From Candidatus Daviesbacteria bacterium (GTDB taxonomy: Bacteria; Patescibacteriota; Microgenomatia; Daviesbacterales; UBA10151): a stretch of DNA of 33,070 nt. Every line of letters starts with the position of its first letter. Positions within the stretch are counted from its first letter, which is position 1. The position numbers were made by a program, and so were the translations under genes. Below, one piece after another: positions 18,817-26,750 of this stretch. The stretch is from contig JACPEY010000058.1 in the NCBI GenBank assembly GCA_016183245.1, positions 1-33,070 on the forward strand, in the 5' to 3' direction. Below the pieces are notes generated by a model. The model did not search any database. It was not told where the DNA came from and saw only the letters and a program-made list of their open reading frames with translations.

Positions 18817-18883
18817 GGTACTTCTCCACTCGCTACGCTCGGTCGAAGAATAATTTTTGTTCGAGCGAAGTCGAGAACATACC
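18817..18883. repeat. Imperfect inverted repeat (GGTAcTTCTC...GAGAACATACC)
   Basis: Arms ggtacttctccactcgctacgctcggtcgaa / gttcgagcgaagtcgagaacatacc; intergenic between rpmE and prfA. Confidence 0.65.
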
Positions 18884-18900
18884 GTTATAATAATTAAACT

Positions 18901-19893
18901 ATGAACAATGATTACCTAAAACAACAAATAGATGAATTGAGCCGGCAGATAGAAGATATCAAGCCTTTACTCGAGGATCCGGAAATGGCCCAGCTGGCAA
19001 AAGATGAGATTAAGGATCTGGAAGAACAAAAACACGCCTTAGAGTCTTCAGCTTCCGGTGCCCGGACACAAAACGACTCCGGTGAAACAGATCCGGAATC
19101 AGGGCTAAACCCGAATGTGGCGATTTTAGAAATCCGCTCTGCTGCCGGAGGTGACGAGGCCGGGCTTTTTGCCGGCGATTTACTTAGAATGTATACCAGA
19201 TTTACCCAAAACAAAAGCTGGAAGATAGAAGAGTTGGACAGGTCAGAAGGCAAACTCGGGCAAGTCAAAGAGATTGTGCTCAAAATTACCGGAAAAGACT
19301 CATACAATCATCTAAAGTTTGAATCGGGAGTACACAGAGTACAAAGAGTACCCACAACAGAATCCGGAGGCCGGATCCATACTTCCACAGCCACCGTAGC
19401 AGTGCTTCCGCAAGTCAGTCATACACAAGTTGTTATTAATCCTTCTGATATAGAATTTGAAGCTTTCAGAAGCGGCGGAGCAGGAGGGCAAAATGTTAAT
19501 AAAGTATCAACAGCTGTCAGATTGAAACACATCCCCACCGGCATTACAGTTACTGCCCAGACAGAAAGATCCCAGTTACAAAACAGGGAAAATGCCATGA
19601 GTTTACTCCGCTCAAAGCTTTGGACAATGGAGCAGGAAGAAAAGGCCGGGAATCTAGATGAACAAAGAGCTACCCAGGTAGGAACTGGTGAAAGAGCGGA
19701 AAAAATCAGGACTTATAATTTCCCCCAAAACAGGGTCACAGACCACCGAATTAACAAATCCTGGCATAATTTGGAAAGGATACTGGAAGGAAATTTAGAT
19801 GACATCATTAAGGCTTTACAGCAACACTCCTCTGTCATCCTGACCCGCCTCTCAGCCGGAGGCAGTGAGGGCGGGGAAGGATCTCAAGATTAA
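18901..19893 (+). CDS. prfA: Peptide chain release factor 1
   Basis: GGQ motif in [36 protein letters not shown]. Last about 20 residues are encoded by the palindromic repeat. Confidence 0.95.
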   Translation: MNNDYLKQQIDELSRQIEDIKPLLEDPEMAQLAKDEIKDLEEQKHALESSASGARTQNDSGETDPESGLNPNVAILEIRSAAGGDEAGLFAGDLLRMYTRFTQNKSWKIEELDRSEGKLGQVKEIVLKITGKDSYNHLKFESGVHRVQRVPTTESGGRIHTSTATVAVLPQVSHTQVVINPSDIEFEAFRSGGAGGQNVNKVSTAVRLKHIPTGITVTAQTERSQLQNRENAMSLLRSKLWTMEQEEKAGNLDEQRATQVGTGERAEKIRTYNFPQNRVTDHRINKSWHNLERILEGNLDDIIKALQQHSSVILTRLSAGGSEGGEGSQD

Positions 19894-19932
19894 TTATGAG
19901 ATTGCCACGTCGCTTCGCTCCTCGCAATGACA
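19833..19932. repeat. Dispersed palindromic repeat (TGTCATCC...GCAATGACA) spanning the prfA/prmC junction
   Basis: Begins TGTCATCC at 19833, ends ATGACA at 19932. Internal part is shared in inverted orientation with 26383-26512. Confidence 0.85.
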
Positions 19933-20651
19933 GCAACCAACCAAAACAATATATTAAAGGTTATGTTGAATTCTACAAACTAAGGTTTAAAGTTACCCCT
20001 GATACGCTGATCCCCCGTCCGGAAACTGAACTTCTGGTTGATGAGGTACTAAATAGCATCAAAAGCATTAATAAAAAAGATATATTAGTCGTCGATGTAG
20101 GAACCGGAGCAGGAAATATAGCCATAAGCATTGCTAAAAACACTTCTCAGGTAAAAATTATTGCAGTTGATATATCGGAAAAAGCACTTAAAGTAGCTAA
20201 GCAAAATGCCAAACTTCACAGTGTAGAAAACCGGATAAAATTTATCCAAAGCGACCTGCTTTCTGCTGTTGACTGTAACCTGAAACCCGTAACCTGTAAC
20301 CTAATTGTTGTCACCAATTTACCCTACATCCCTTCTGCCCGGATTCCTTATCTTGATTCATCAGTCAAGGATTTTGAACCGCACATAGCTTTGGATGGCG
20401 GCGAAGACGGCTTCAAACTATACCGCAAGCTCTTCCAGCAAATCAAACAGCTTTCCACACCCGGTGTGGATTCGAAGCTACACACCGGGTGTGGAGATTC
20501 AAAACTTAAACTAATTGTTTGTGAAATAGATTATACTCACGGAGAACTGGCAGCAATAGAAGCTTTAAAATATTTCCCGGATGCAAGAATTAAAGTTAAC
20601 AAGGATCTTGCTCATTTACAGAGAATCCTATTAATCTTCTGCAGCCACTGA
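19896..20651 (+). CDS. prmC: Release factor glutamine methyltransferase-like protein, N-terminal domain missing
   Basis: QYIKGYVEFYKLRFKVTPDTLIPRPETELLVDEV, VVDVGTGAGNIAISIA, TNLPYIPS. Start codon and first about 12 aa lie in the repeat. Confidence 0.85.
   Translation: MRLPRRFAPRNDSNQPKQYIKGYVEFYKLRFKVTPDTLIPRPETELLVDEVLNSIKSINKKDILVVDVGTGAGNIAISIAKNTSQVKIIAVDISEKALKVAKQNAKLHSVENRIKFIQSDLLSAVDCNLKPVTCNLIVVTNLPYIPSARIPYLDSSVKDFEPHIALDGGEDGFKLYRKLFQQIKQLSTPGVDSKLHTGCGDSKLKLIVCEIDYTHGELAAIEALKYFPDARIKVNKDLAHLQRILLIFCSH
20455..20500. repeat. Inverted repeat inside prmC (CCACACCCGGTGTGGATTC...ACACACCGGGTGTGGAGATTC)
   Basis: Two near-palindromic 15-mers in inverted relation, in frame within the CDS. 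Confidence 0.75.
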
Positions 20652-20855
20652 TAGATTTCGCTCAAACGGCTCCACCTCATAGGGACACTGCTCAGCCATC
20701 TCATCTGCAGTAAATTCTAACTTACCTCTAACTTTCATTAATCTAATAGAACATTCTACTCCTATATGCGCTGCTTTACCCCAATCCATCTTACGCTCTA
20801 AAGCATGCATGAATGGTTCAAAGAACTTTTCAAAATCATCTCTTTCCCTATTCAT
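20631..20855 (-). CDS. Small hypothetical protein
   Basis: 74-aa ORF directly after htrA on the same strand; no recognised domain. Confidence 0.45.
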   Translation of the reverse strand: MNRERDDFEKFFEPFMHALERKMDWGKAAHIGVECSIRLMKVRGKLEFTADEMAEQCPYEVEPFERNLSVAAED

Positions 20856-20861
20856 AAAATT

Positions 20862-21986
20862 TTACTGATTAGGTAATTCCTGTAAAGTAGCTGTAACCTG
20901 CCTTTCTTTACCATCATTCCAGATAGTTAAATTAAGATTATCACCAATTTTTTTACCGGCAATAGCCTGAGAGATTTTTGATTCCGAATCCACGCTCTCT
21001 CCATCAATTTTTGTAATAATATCTCCCTGCTCTATACCGGCTTTATCTGCTGAAGAATCTGCTACCACCTCCTGAATATAAGCTCCCTGGGGAACCTCAT
21101 TCATAATAGCAACATCCTTGGAGATAAACCTGTAACTAATACCCAGAAAAGGCCTGGAAACAGAACCTTTTTCAATAAATTCATCTACTATTTTTTTAAC
21201 AGAATTTATCGGTACTGCAAAACCGATATTTTGGGCTCCTTCCGTAGTAGCCACATTTACCCCTATTACCTGCCCAGCAGAATTTAAAAGCGGCCCCCCT
21301 GAGTTTCCGGGATTTATAGCTGCATCTGTTTGAATTAAATCATCCAAAGACTCTGCAGAACCGGAAAAAGGATCGCCCGCCACCACTTTCCTGCCAAGGC
21401 CGGAAACTACTCCGGTAGTTACAGTATTGGTAAACCTTCCCAAAGCATTTCCGATTGCAATCACCGTCTGTCCAACCTTGATTTTAGAAGAATCCCCAAA
21501 CTCCAAAGCCTGCAATTTTTCACCCTCTACCTGCACAACAGCCAAATCAATTATCGGGTCACGGTAAATTTTCTTAATTTCAAACTTTTTGCCATCCCGG
21601 GTCACAACCGAGTAGCGGATATTTGTATCTAAAACAACATGTTTGTTAGTAACAATAATCCCTTTATCTGAAACCACAAATCCTGTCCCAATAGTACTAT
21701 CCTGATTTCTCGGAACGGAAAAAGGATCAAAAGGGTTAAAAACCCGCTGCGCAGCACCAATTGCAACAACAGAAGGCGATACTTTTTCTACCACAGAGAT
21801 CACCGCATTCTCTTCTGAAACAACAGTTCTGGTTTCGGTTTTTTCAAGCTTTGGAAGCTGCAAACTCAACCCCGGAACCAAACCCTTAGCTTGAGCCTGA
21901 TAGAATAAAAAGGCTCCTGCCAAACCCAGCACTATTGCTATAACTACTGCGCTTAAATTTAATTTAGGCGGTTTCGGATAATCCAT
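20862..21986 (-). CDS. HtrA/DegP-family serine protease with PDZ domain
   Basis: TM anchor; VTNKHVV, DLAVVQV, NPGNSGGPLLN triad motifs; C-terminal PDZ. Confidence 0.93.
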   Translation of the reverse strand: MDYPKPPKLNLSAVVIAIVLGLAGAFLFYQAQAKGLVPGLSLQLPKLEKTETRTVVSEENAVISVVEKVSPSVVAIGAAQRVFNPFDPFSVPRNQDSTIGTGFVVSDKGIIVTNKHVVLDTNIRYSVVTRDGKKFEIKKIYRDPIIDLAVVQVEGEKLQALEFGDSSKIKVGQTVIAIGNALGRFTNTVTTGVVSGLGRKVVAGDPFSGSAESLDDLIQTDAAINPGNSGGPLLNSAGQVIGVNVATTEGAQNIGFAVPINSVKKIVDEFIEKGSVSRPFLGISYRFISKDVAIMNEVPQGAYIQEVVADSSADKAGIEQGDIITKIDGESVDSESKISQAIAGKKIGDNLNLTIWNDGKERQVTATLQELPNQ

Positions 21987-23206
21987 TAATCTAATAATTC
22001 AATTGCTTTATCCAGTTGCGGGTCTTTTGTTGAATCTTCTTCATCCATATCAATTTTAACATCCGGATCAAGCCCTTGGGAATCATTAACCCACCTGCCG
22101 TCCGGAGTCAACCACTTGGCCACAGTAATATGGATGCCTGTCCCTCTTTCTAAATCCTGAGCCTCCTGAATAGTCCCCTTGCCAAATGATTTTTCTCCCA
22201 CTAATTTACCCCTTTTCCGATCCTGTATTGCTCCTGCCACAATTTCTGAAGCTGATGCCGATCCTTTATTAATTAAAACATCCATGGGAATCTGAGTCAG
22301 TTGTCCTGACCTTGTAACTTTAAAGGCAGTTTTCTCCCCTTCACTATTTTCCTGCAAAACCACGTCCCCGCCTTCCAAAAACTCCGAAGCTATGTAGACT
22401 GCCCTGTCTAAAAACCCGCCCGGATTGTTTCTAAGATCTAAAATTAAACCTGATGGATTTTTAGCCAAAATCTCAGATACTGCTTCAGCCCATTCCTCTT
22501 TAGTCCTTTCTCCAAACCTGGATAGCTTAATAACCGCAACTGTTTTCTCTGAATTTGTATCTTTAAAAGAAACTTCAACGCTTCTGACTATAATTTCATC
22601 CCGAGTCAAAGCCAAAGACCGGGTTTCCGGCTCCCCTTCTCGAAAAATACTCAGGGTTATTTGTGTGCCTTTCGGGCCTCTTATTAAATTTACTGCTTCA
22701 GGCAGCGTCATATTTGTAGTTTCTTTATCATCAATTTTAATAATCATATCCTGGGGTTTTATTCCTGCTCTTTTGGCCGGCGTACCTTCCAAAGGCGCAA
22801 CAACAACCAACCTTTTGTCTTTATTAAAGCCTAACTGAATACCAACTCCTTCAAAAGAACCATTTAACTCTTCCTTGGAGAATTTTTGCTGTTCCGGCGG
22901 AAGAAAAACAGTGTAAGGGTCACCAACTGCAGCTACCATGCCGGAAATAGCCCCGTAAAACAACTTATTCGGGTCAATGTTTTTTTTATCAAGATATGAA
23001 CGCGATAAAAGATCCCAGGTATCCCAAAATAACTTAAAATCTACATTAATGTTTTTAGGCAGCTCTTTGCTGATTATAGAAATTGAGGGCCTGTAACCTG
23101 AAAGCTTGATTTGTAAATCACGGTGACCTAACTGCCAACCTATTAAAAAGGAGAGTATCGCAATTAATAATATCCTGGCACTAATATGCTTGAAGAGGTC
23201 TTTCAT
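21986..23206 (-). CDS. S41-family C-terminal processing peptidase with PDZ domain
   Basis: GLILDLRNNPGG, NKGSASASEIVAGAIQDRKRGKLVGEKSFGKG. Confidence 0.93.
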   Translation of the reverse strand: MKDLFKHISARILLIAILSFLIGWQLGHRDLQIKLSGYRPSISIISKELPKNINVDFKLFWDTWDLLSRSYLDKKNIDPNKLFYGAISGMVAAVGDPYTVFLPPEQQKFSKEELNGSFEGVGIQLGFNKDKRLVVVAPLEGTPAKRAGIKPQDMIIKIDDKETTNMTLPEAVNLIRGPKGTQITLSIFREGEPETRSLALTRDEIIVRSVEVSFKDTNSEKTVAVIKLSRFGERTKEEWAEAVSEILAKNPSGLILDLRNNPGGFLDRAVYIASEFLEGGDVVLQENSEGEKTAFKVTRSGQLTQIPMDVLINKGSASASEIVAGAIQDRKRGKLVGEKSFGKGTIQEAQDLERGTGIHITVAKWLTPDGRWVNDSQGLDPDVKIDMDEEDSTKDPQLDKAIELLD

Positions 23207-23231
23207 ATTACCCTTTCGGATGTAGTAGACT

Positions 23232-24380
23232 TTACAATATTATTTGAAGATTCGCAACCGGTACCTGGATTTTCCTTCTTTTGGTTTCAACTGTTACCAG
23301 GCAGGCTTTAATTTTGGAAGGCAACAGTGTTTGAGTGTTATCGATTGCCACAAGCTTTCCTTGTTCTCCCAGATAAGAACTTCCCACTATCCTAACCTTC
23401 ATGCCAATTTCTAACTCCGCAAGCCTTTCTGTATATTTTGTTTCTTCCGGCAATTCATTATTCTGCAGTTCGGGCAGCCTCGTACTCCTCACCCGAATTA
23501 TGCTGGATGAAGAATATGAAGGAAGGTTAATTAAAGCTTTGTTACCATCAATAAAAACAAACTTTCCTTCATATTCAGACAAAAGTTCAAAAATATCACC
23601 GCCTATAGGGACTAAACCAAAACCTTCGCAAACCACAATTGAAATGCCTATATCATTCTCTAATTTTCTGGGGAAAACCAAAGGCCCGCTCATCCCCCTG
23701 TAATCAGAAGCATTAATCCCTCCTGTAATAATGCCGCTTGCCCCTGCTGAAATTGCAACAGATATGGCATCTTTATAAATTAGACTGCCTCCGACCAAAA
23801 CTTGTCCCTCATAGCCTCCCTTAAGAAAAGTCCTGGAAATTAAATCATCTTTTTTACCTAAAATATGCAGGAACCCGTCACGGGACCTGCCGGATCCAAA
23901 CATACCGTGCACACGACTTACCTCGGTCCTGATAACCACCTGTCCCCGTTCCTGATCAACGACTTCCACTACCCCGAAAACACCGGCTGGCAAATCAGCT
24001 TTTTTCGGCAAAAAAGAGATCCTGAGCTCCCCTGTCTGGTTATCCAAAGAATCCAGCACACCGTCAGTCGGAGCTGTTATCACCTTTTTTCCTGCAAAAA
24101 ACCACTCCTTTTTAAAAGCCAGCAGCTCGCCTTTATAAATCCTTTGGCCGATTTCTCTTTTAAGATATTTTCCTGCGTCTTTCGGAGAGACAGAAAGCAG
24201 AGAAGACAAATTTAATATCCTGAAACCTGAAGAAATTTCTGCATTACCTATAATGTCAGCCGGCCCGACTTCCTGGCCTGCTTTTACATTAAACCTGCCC
24301 TTTCCTCCCCGCAGGATCCTTTTGACCCGGGTTATAACATTTTTTTCTACCCTCGGCTTTACCTCAGTTATATATTTCAT
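23232..24380 (-). CDS. Conserved-looking hypothetical protein with barrel-sandwich-like and KOW-like C-terminal segments
   Basis: C-terminus LEIGMKVRIVGSSYLGEQGKLVAID...VPVANLQIIL is KOW-like. The rest is unrecognised. Confidence 0.55.
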   Translation of the reverse strand: MKYITEVKPRVEKNVITRVKRILRGGKGRFNVKAGQEVGPADIIGNAEISSGFRILNLSSLLSVSPKDAGKYLKREIGQRIYKGELLAFKKEWFFAGKKVITAPTDGVLDSLDNQTGELRISFLPKKADLPAGVFGVVEVVDQERGQVVIRTEVSRVHGMFGSGRSRDGFLHILGKKDDLISRTFLKGGYEGQVLVGGSLIYKDAISVAISAGASGIITGGINASDYRGMSGPLVFPRKLENDIGISIVVCEGFGLVPIGGDIFELLSEYEGKFVFIDGNKALINLPSYSSSSIIRVRSTRLPELQNNELPEETKYTERLAELEIGMKVRIVGSSYLGEQGKLVAIDNTQTLLPSKIKACLVTVETKRRKIQVPVANLQIIL

Positions 24381-25003
24381 ACTCCTCTCCCGTCTATAAC
24401 CAGACCCAGCTTCCCGCCGTGAACTTCAACCGCATTTTCGTCTTTATTTAAAACCTTGCCTCCCTGAAGCTTATATGATATTTCACATCTGGCTTTGGGA
24501 CAGGGGATTACTGACAAATTGCCCTTTTTTATCTCGTAATTTTTATCCATTAATTTCAGTTTCATACTGCCGCCGTCCTCAAATTGCGGAAGTATAATCG
24601 AGCCAACCAGCTCATCTACATCATCTGTTACAACTATCGTCCAAAGGTCATCAAACCAGTCTTTTTTATGCCGGCCCAGGAAAAGCGCATCAATAAAAGC
24701 CCAGGTTAAACTTGCAAGATCCGGAACAAAGTTGAGGAATTTCACCGGAATCAGCAATTTTCTAAGGGCAGGATTTAAAAAAGGGCTTTCTCCGCTCTTT
24801 GGACTATTGAGCTTTACAGCCTCCCGGAGTATTGCTAAATCCAGCTGCATATCACGTTCGGTCTGCGGAATTGTCTGAGGGTATAAGATTCTGTTTACCA
24901 GATAGTTATCTATAAAATCAAGGGAAGGCACAGGTTTTAGCCACGAAGCTATAGCTTCGGCAGAAATTTTATCCAGATTATCGAAACTTTCAAATAATCC
25001 CAC
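24377..25003 (-). CDS. Hypothetical protein, overlapping partner of the 382-aa gene
   Basis: 208-aa ORF whose end overlaps the start of the downstream gene by 4 nt. Confidence 0.55.
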   Translation of the reverse strand: MGLFESFDNLDKISAEAIASWLKPVPSLDFIDNYLVNRILYPQTIPQTERDMQLDLAILREAVKLNSPKSGESPFLNPALRKLLIPVKFLNFVPDLASLTWAFIDALFLGRHKKDWFDDLWTIVVTDDVDELVGSIILPQFEDGGSMKLKLMDKNYEIKKGNLSVIPCPKARCEISYKLQGGKVLNKDENAVEVHGGKLGLVIDGRGV

Positions 25004-25015
25004 TCTTTTATAGTA

Positions 25016-25330
25016 CTAAACCCTGGGGGTAAAAGGAAGAAGAGCCAAGTGCCTGGCATACTTTATTTGCCTGCCGGCTCCTCTTTGATGCTTACTGCAA
25101 AGACTATTTTTTGCGCGCGAGACAATCTTTGCCCGATCTGAGAGAAAACGGCGCAAAACTGCAACGTCTGTGTAAGAAGGGTCTGTTTTGCTTTGGCAAA
25201 AAAAGCAAGCCTTTTTGGGCTTACCTTCTTCAGTTGTTTTTTGTAAATCAGCCGGTTGTTCGGTTTCTTCTGTTTTCTTTACAGCAACACCTTTTGAAAT
25301 TACTTTTCTGGTTATCTTTTTCTCAGCCAT
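25016..25330 (-). CDS. rpsR: 30S ribosomal protein S18
   Basis: CFFCQSKTDPSYTDVAVLRRFLSDRAKIVSRAKNSLCSKHQRGAGRQIKYARHLALLPF. Confidence 0.92.
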   Translation of the reverse strand: MAEKKITRKVISKGVAVKKTEETEQPADLQKTTEEGKPKKACFFCQSKTDPSYTDVAVLRRFLSDRAKIVSRAKNSLCSKHQRGAGRQIKYARHLALLPFTPRV

Positions 25331-25357
25331 ATTTTGAGGATTATACCTTAAATTTTA

Positions 25358-25885
25358 TCAGAATGGAAGATCGTCTTTGACTTCTTCCTGAGGAGCTTTT
25401 CCTTCCGGTTCTTCTTTTTCTTTATGTTCATCCTTTTCTTCTTTTTTTATTTCTTCCACCTTTACTACTTCTTCATTTTCCTCTTTTGCCTTTGGCTCTT
25501 CTGCTTTAACATGCTCCATATCTTCAGGTACAGCCCCATAACCTCCATTGCCCCTTGGAGTAAGAATTATCATATCCTCTATCACAATTTCTGTTGTTTG
25601 CCTTTGAACACCATCCTGTCCTTCCCATGATCTAGTTTGTAGTCTTCCGGAAATAAACACCTTCATACCCTTTTTCAAAAGCTGGTTACAAAGTTCTGCC
25701 AGTTTATTCCAGGCAACCAGCCTGTGAAAGTCTACTTCTTCTTTTTTTTCGCCTTCTGAAACATAAGTGCGGTTGGTGGCCAAACCAAAGGTACAAACAG
25801 CTGCACCACTCGGGGTATATCGAAGTTCGGGGTCGCGCGTTAAATTACCTATCAGTTCAACTCTATTCCAGGATCTAGATGCCAT
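25358..25885 (-). CDS. ssb: Single-stranded DNA-binding protein
   Basis: SWNRVELIGNLTRDPELRYTPSGAAVCTFGLATNR; acidic tail ending DDLPF. Confidence 0.95.
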   Translation of the reverse strand: MASRSWNRVELIGNLTRDPELRYTPSGAAVCTFGLATNRTYVSEGEKKEEVDFHRLVAWNKLAELCNQLLKKGMKVFISGRLQTRSWEGQDGVQRQTTEIVIEDMIILTPRGNGGYGAVPEDMEHVKAEEPKAKEENEEVVKVEEIKKEEKDEHKEKEEPEGKAPQEEVKDDLPF

Positions 25886-25895
25886 ATTCCTCTAT

Positions 25896-25985
25896 TGTCA
25901 TTCTGAGCGATTAGCGAAGAATCTCCCACGGATGTGTGACTCAAACTAGTTGAGAGATCCTTCGGGCTTCGCCCTCAGGATGACA
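25896..25985. repeat. Dispersed palindromic repeat (TGTCATTCTGAGCG...CAGGATGACA)
   Basis: 90-bp element with TGTCAT/ATGACA ends, between rpsF and ssb. Confidence 0.85.
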
Positions 25986-26017
25986 ATTTGAGTTTTAAGA
26001 TTTCACTCAAATTGTCA
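25981..26017. repeat. Perfect 13-bp inverted repeat TGACAATTTGAGT-N11-ACTCAAATTGTCA
   Basis: Arms 25981-25993 and 26005-26017; abuts the palindromic repeat. Confidence 0.85.
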
Positions 26018-26024
26018 ATTTCCG

Positions 26025-26306
26025 TTATCTTTTAATTAACAGATAACGGAGAACATCTTCTTCCAAATCCAGACTTTTGTCAAGACCTTTTGCATTCTTT
26101 GTCTCAGCCTGAATTTGAAAATGGGCAAAAAAACCGGCTGTTTGTCTTTTGATAGGGTAAGCCAAAGGCCGTTTTCCCCAAAGGTCTTCTTTCTCAACCT
26201 TGCCTTCTTCCCCCACTAATTTTTTGGTAACTAAATCCAAAAGATCTTTTCTCTCTTTTTCTCCCATCTCAGGTTTTAAAACTAAAGTCAAATAATATGA
26301 ATTCAT
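26025..26306 (-). CDS. rpsF: 30S ribosomal protein S6
   Basis: NSYYLTLVLKPEMGEKERKDLLDLV...WGKRPLAYPIKRQTAGFFAHFQIQAE. Confidence 0.9.
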   Translation of the reverse strand: MNSYYLTLVLKPEMGEKERKDLLDLVTKKLVGEEGKVEKEDLWGKRPLAYPIKRQTAGFFAHFQIQAETKNAKGLDKSLDLEEDVLRYLLIKR

Positions 26307-26382
26307 ATTTGTGTAATTGTACTAGGAAGATGTGAATAATTCAATAGAAGGAAATGTAACTATTCAGAGTTTCCCAGTAAAT

Positions 26383-26512
26383 TGTCATTCCGAACCTGCC
26401 TGCCGCCTGCCGGCAGGGCAGGACAGGCAGGCGTAGTGAGGAATCTCAAGATTAATCTAGGGATCTTTCCCCGCCCTCACTGCCTCCGGCTGGGAGGCGG
26501 GTCAAGATGACA
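26383..26512. repeat. Dispersed palindromic repeat, composite (130 bp, TGTCATTCCG...AAGATGACA)
   Basis: Contains the nested palindrome CCTGCCTGCCGCCTGCCGGCAGGGCAGG and a segment shared (inverted) with 19833-19932. Confidence 0.85.
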
Positions 26513-26750
26513 AAATCTCTGGGAGAAACTAATGTCTTACAAGGAAATTGACTTGTTTTGATATAATTTCTATCTTATGAAAATAGATAGAAAAGAGCTT
26601 ACTGGAAGAGAACCGATGTGGTATAAAAACATCCACGCTGACAGCGCTACCCTTCCAAACATATGAATACGATTATCAGGATATCTTTCCCTTAAAATAG
26701 GCTTTCTTTTCCCGTTTATCTCTGCGGGCAAATAATCTTGTTTTGCTTCT

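Noticed and set aside
26577-26666. 29-codon plus-strand ORF (MKIDRKELTGREPMWYKNIHADSATLPNI) after a TGATATAAT extended -10
   Set aside because: The promoter-like sequence is attractive, but with so short an ORF and no homologue or RBS I cannot tell it from chance.
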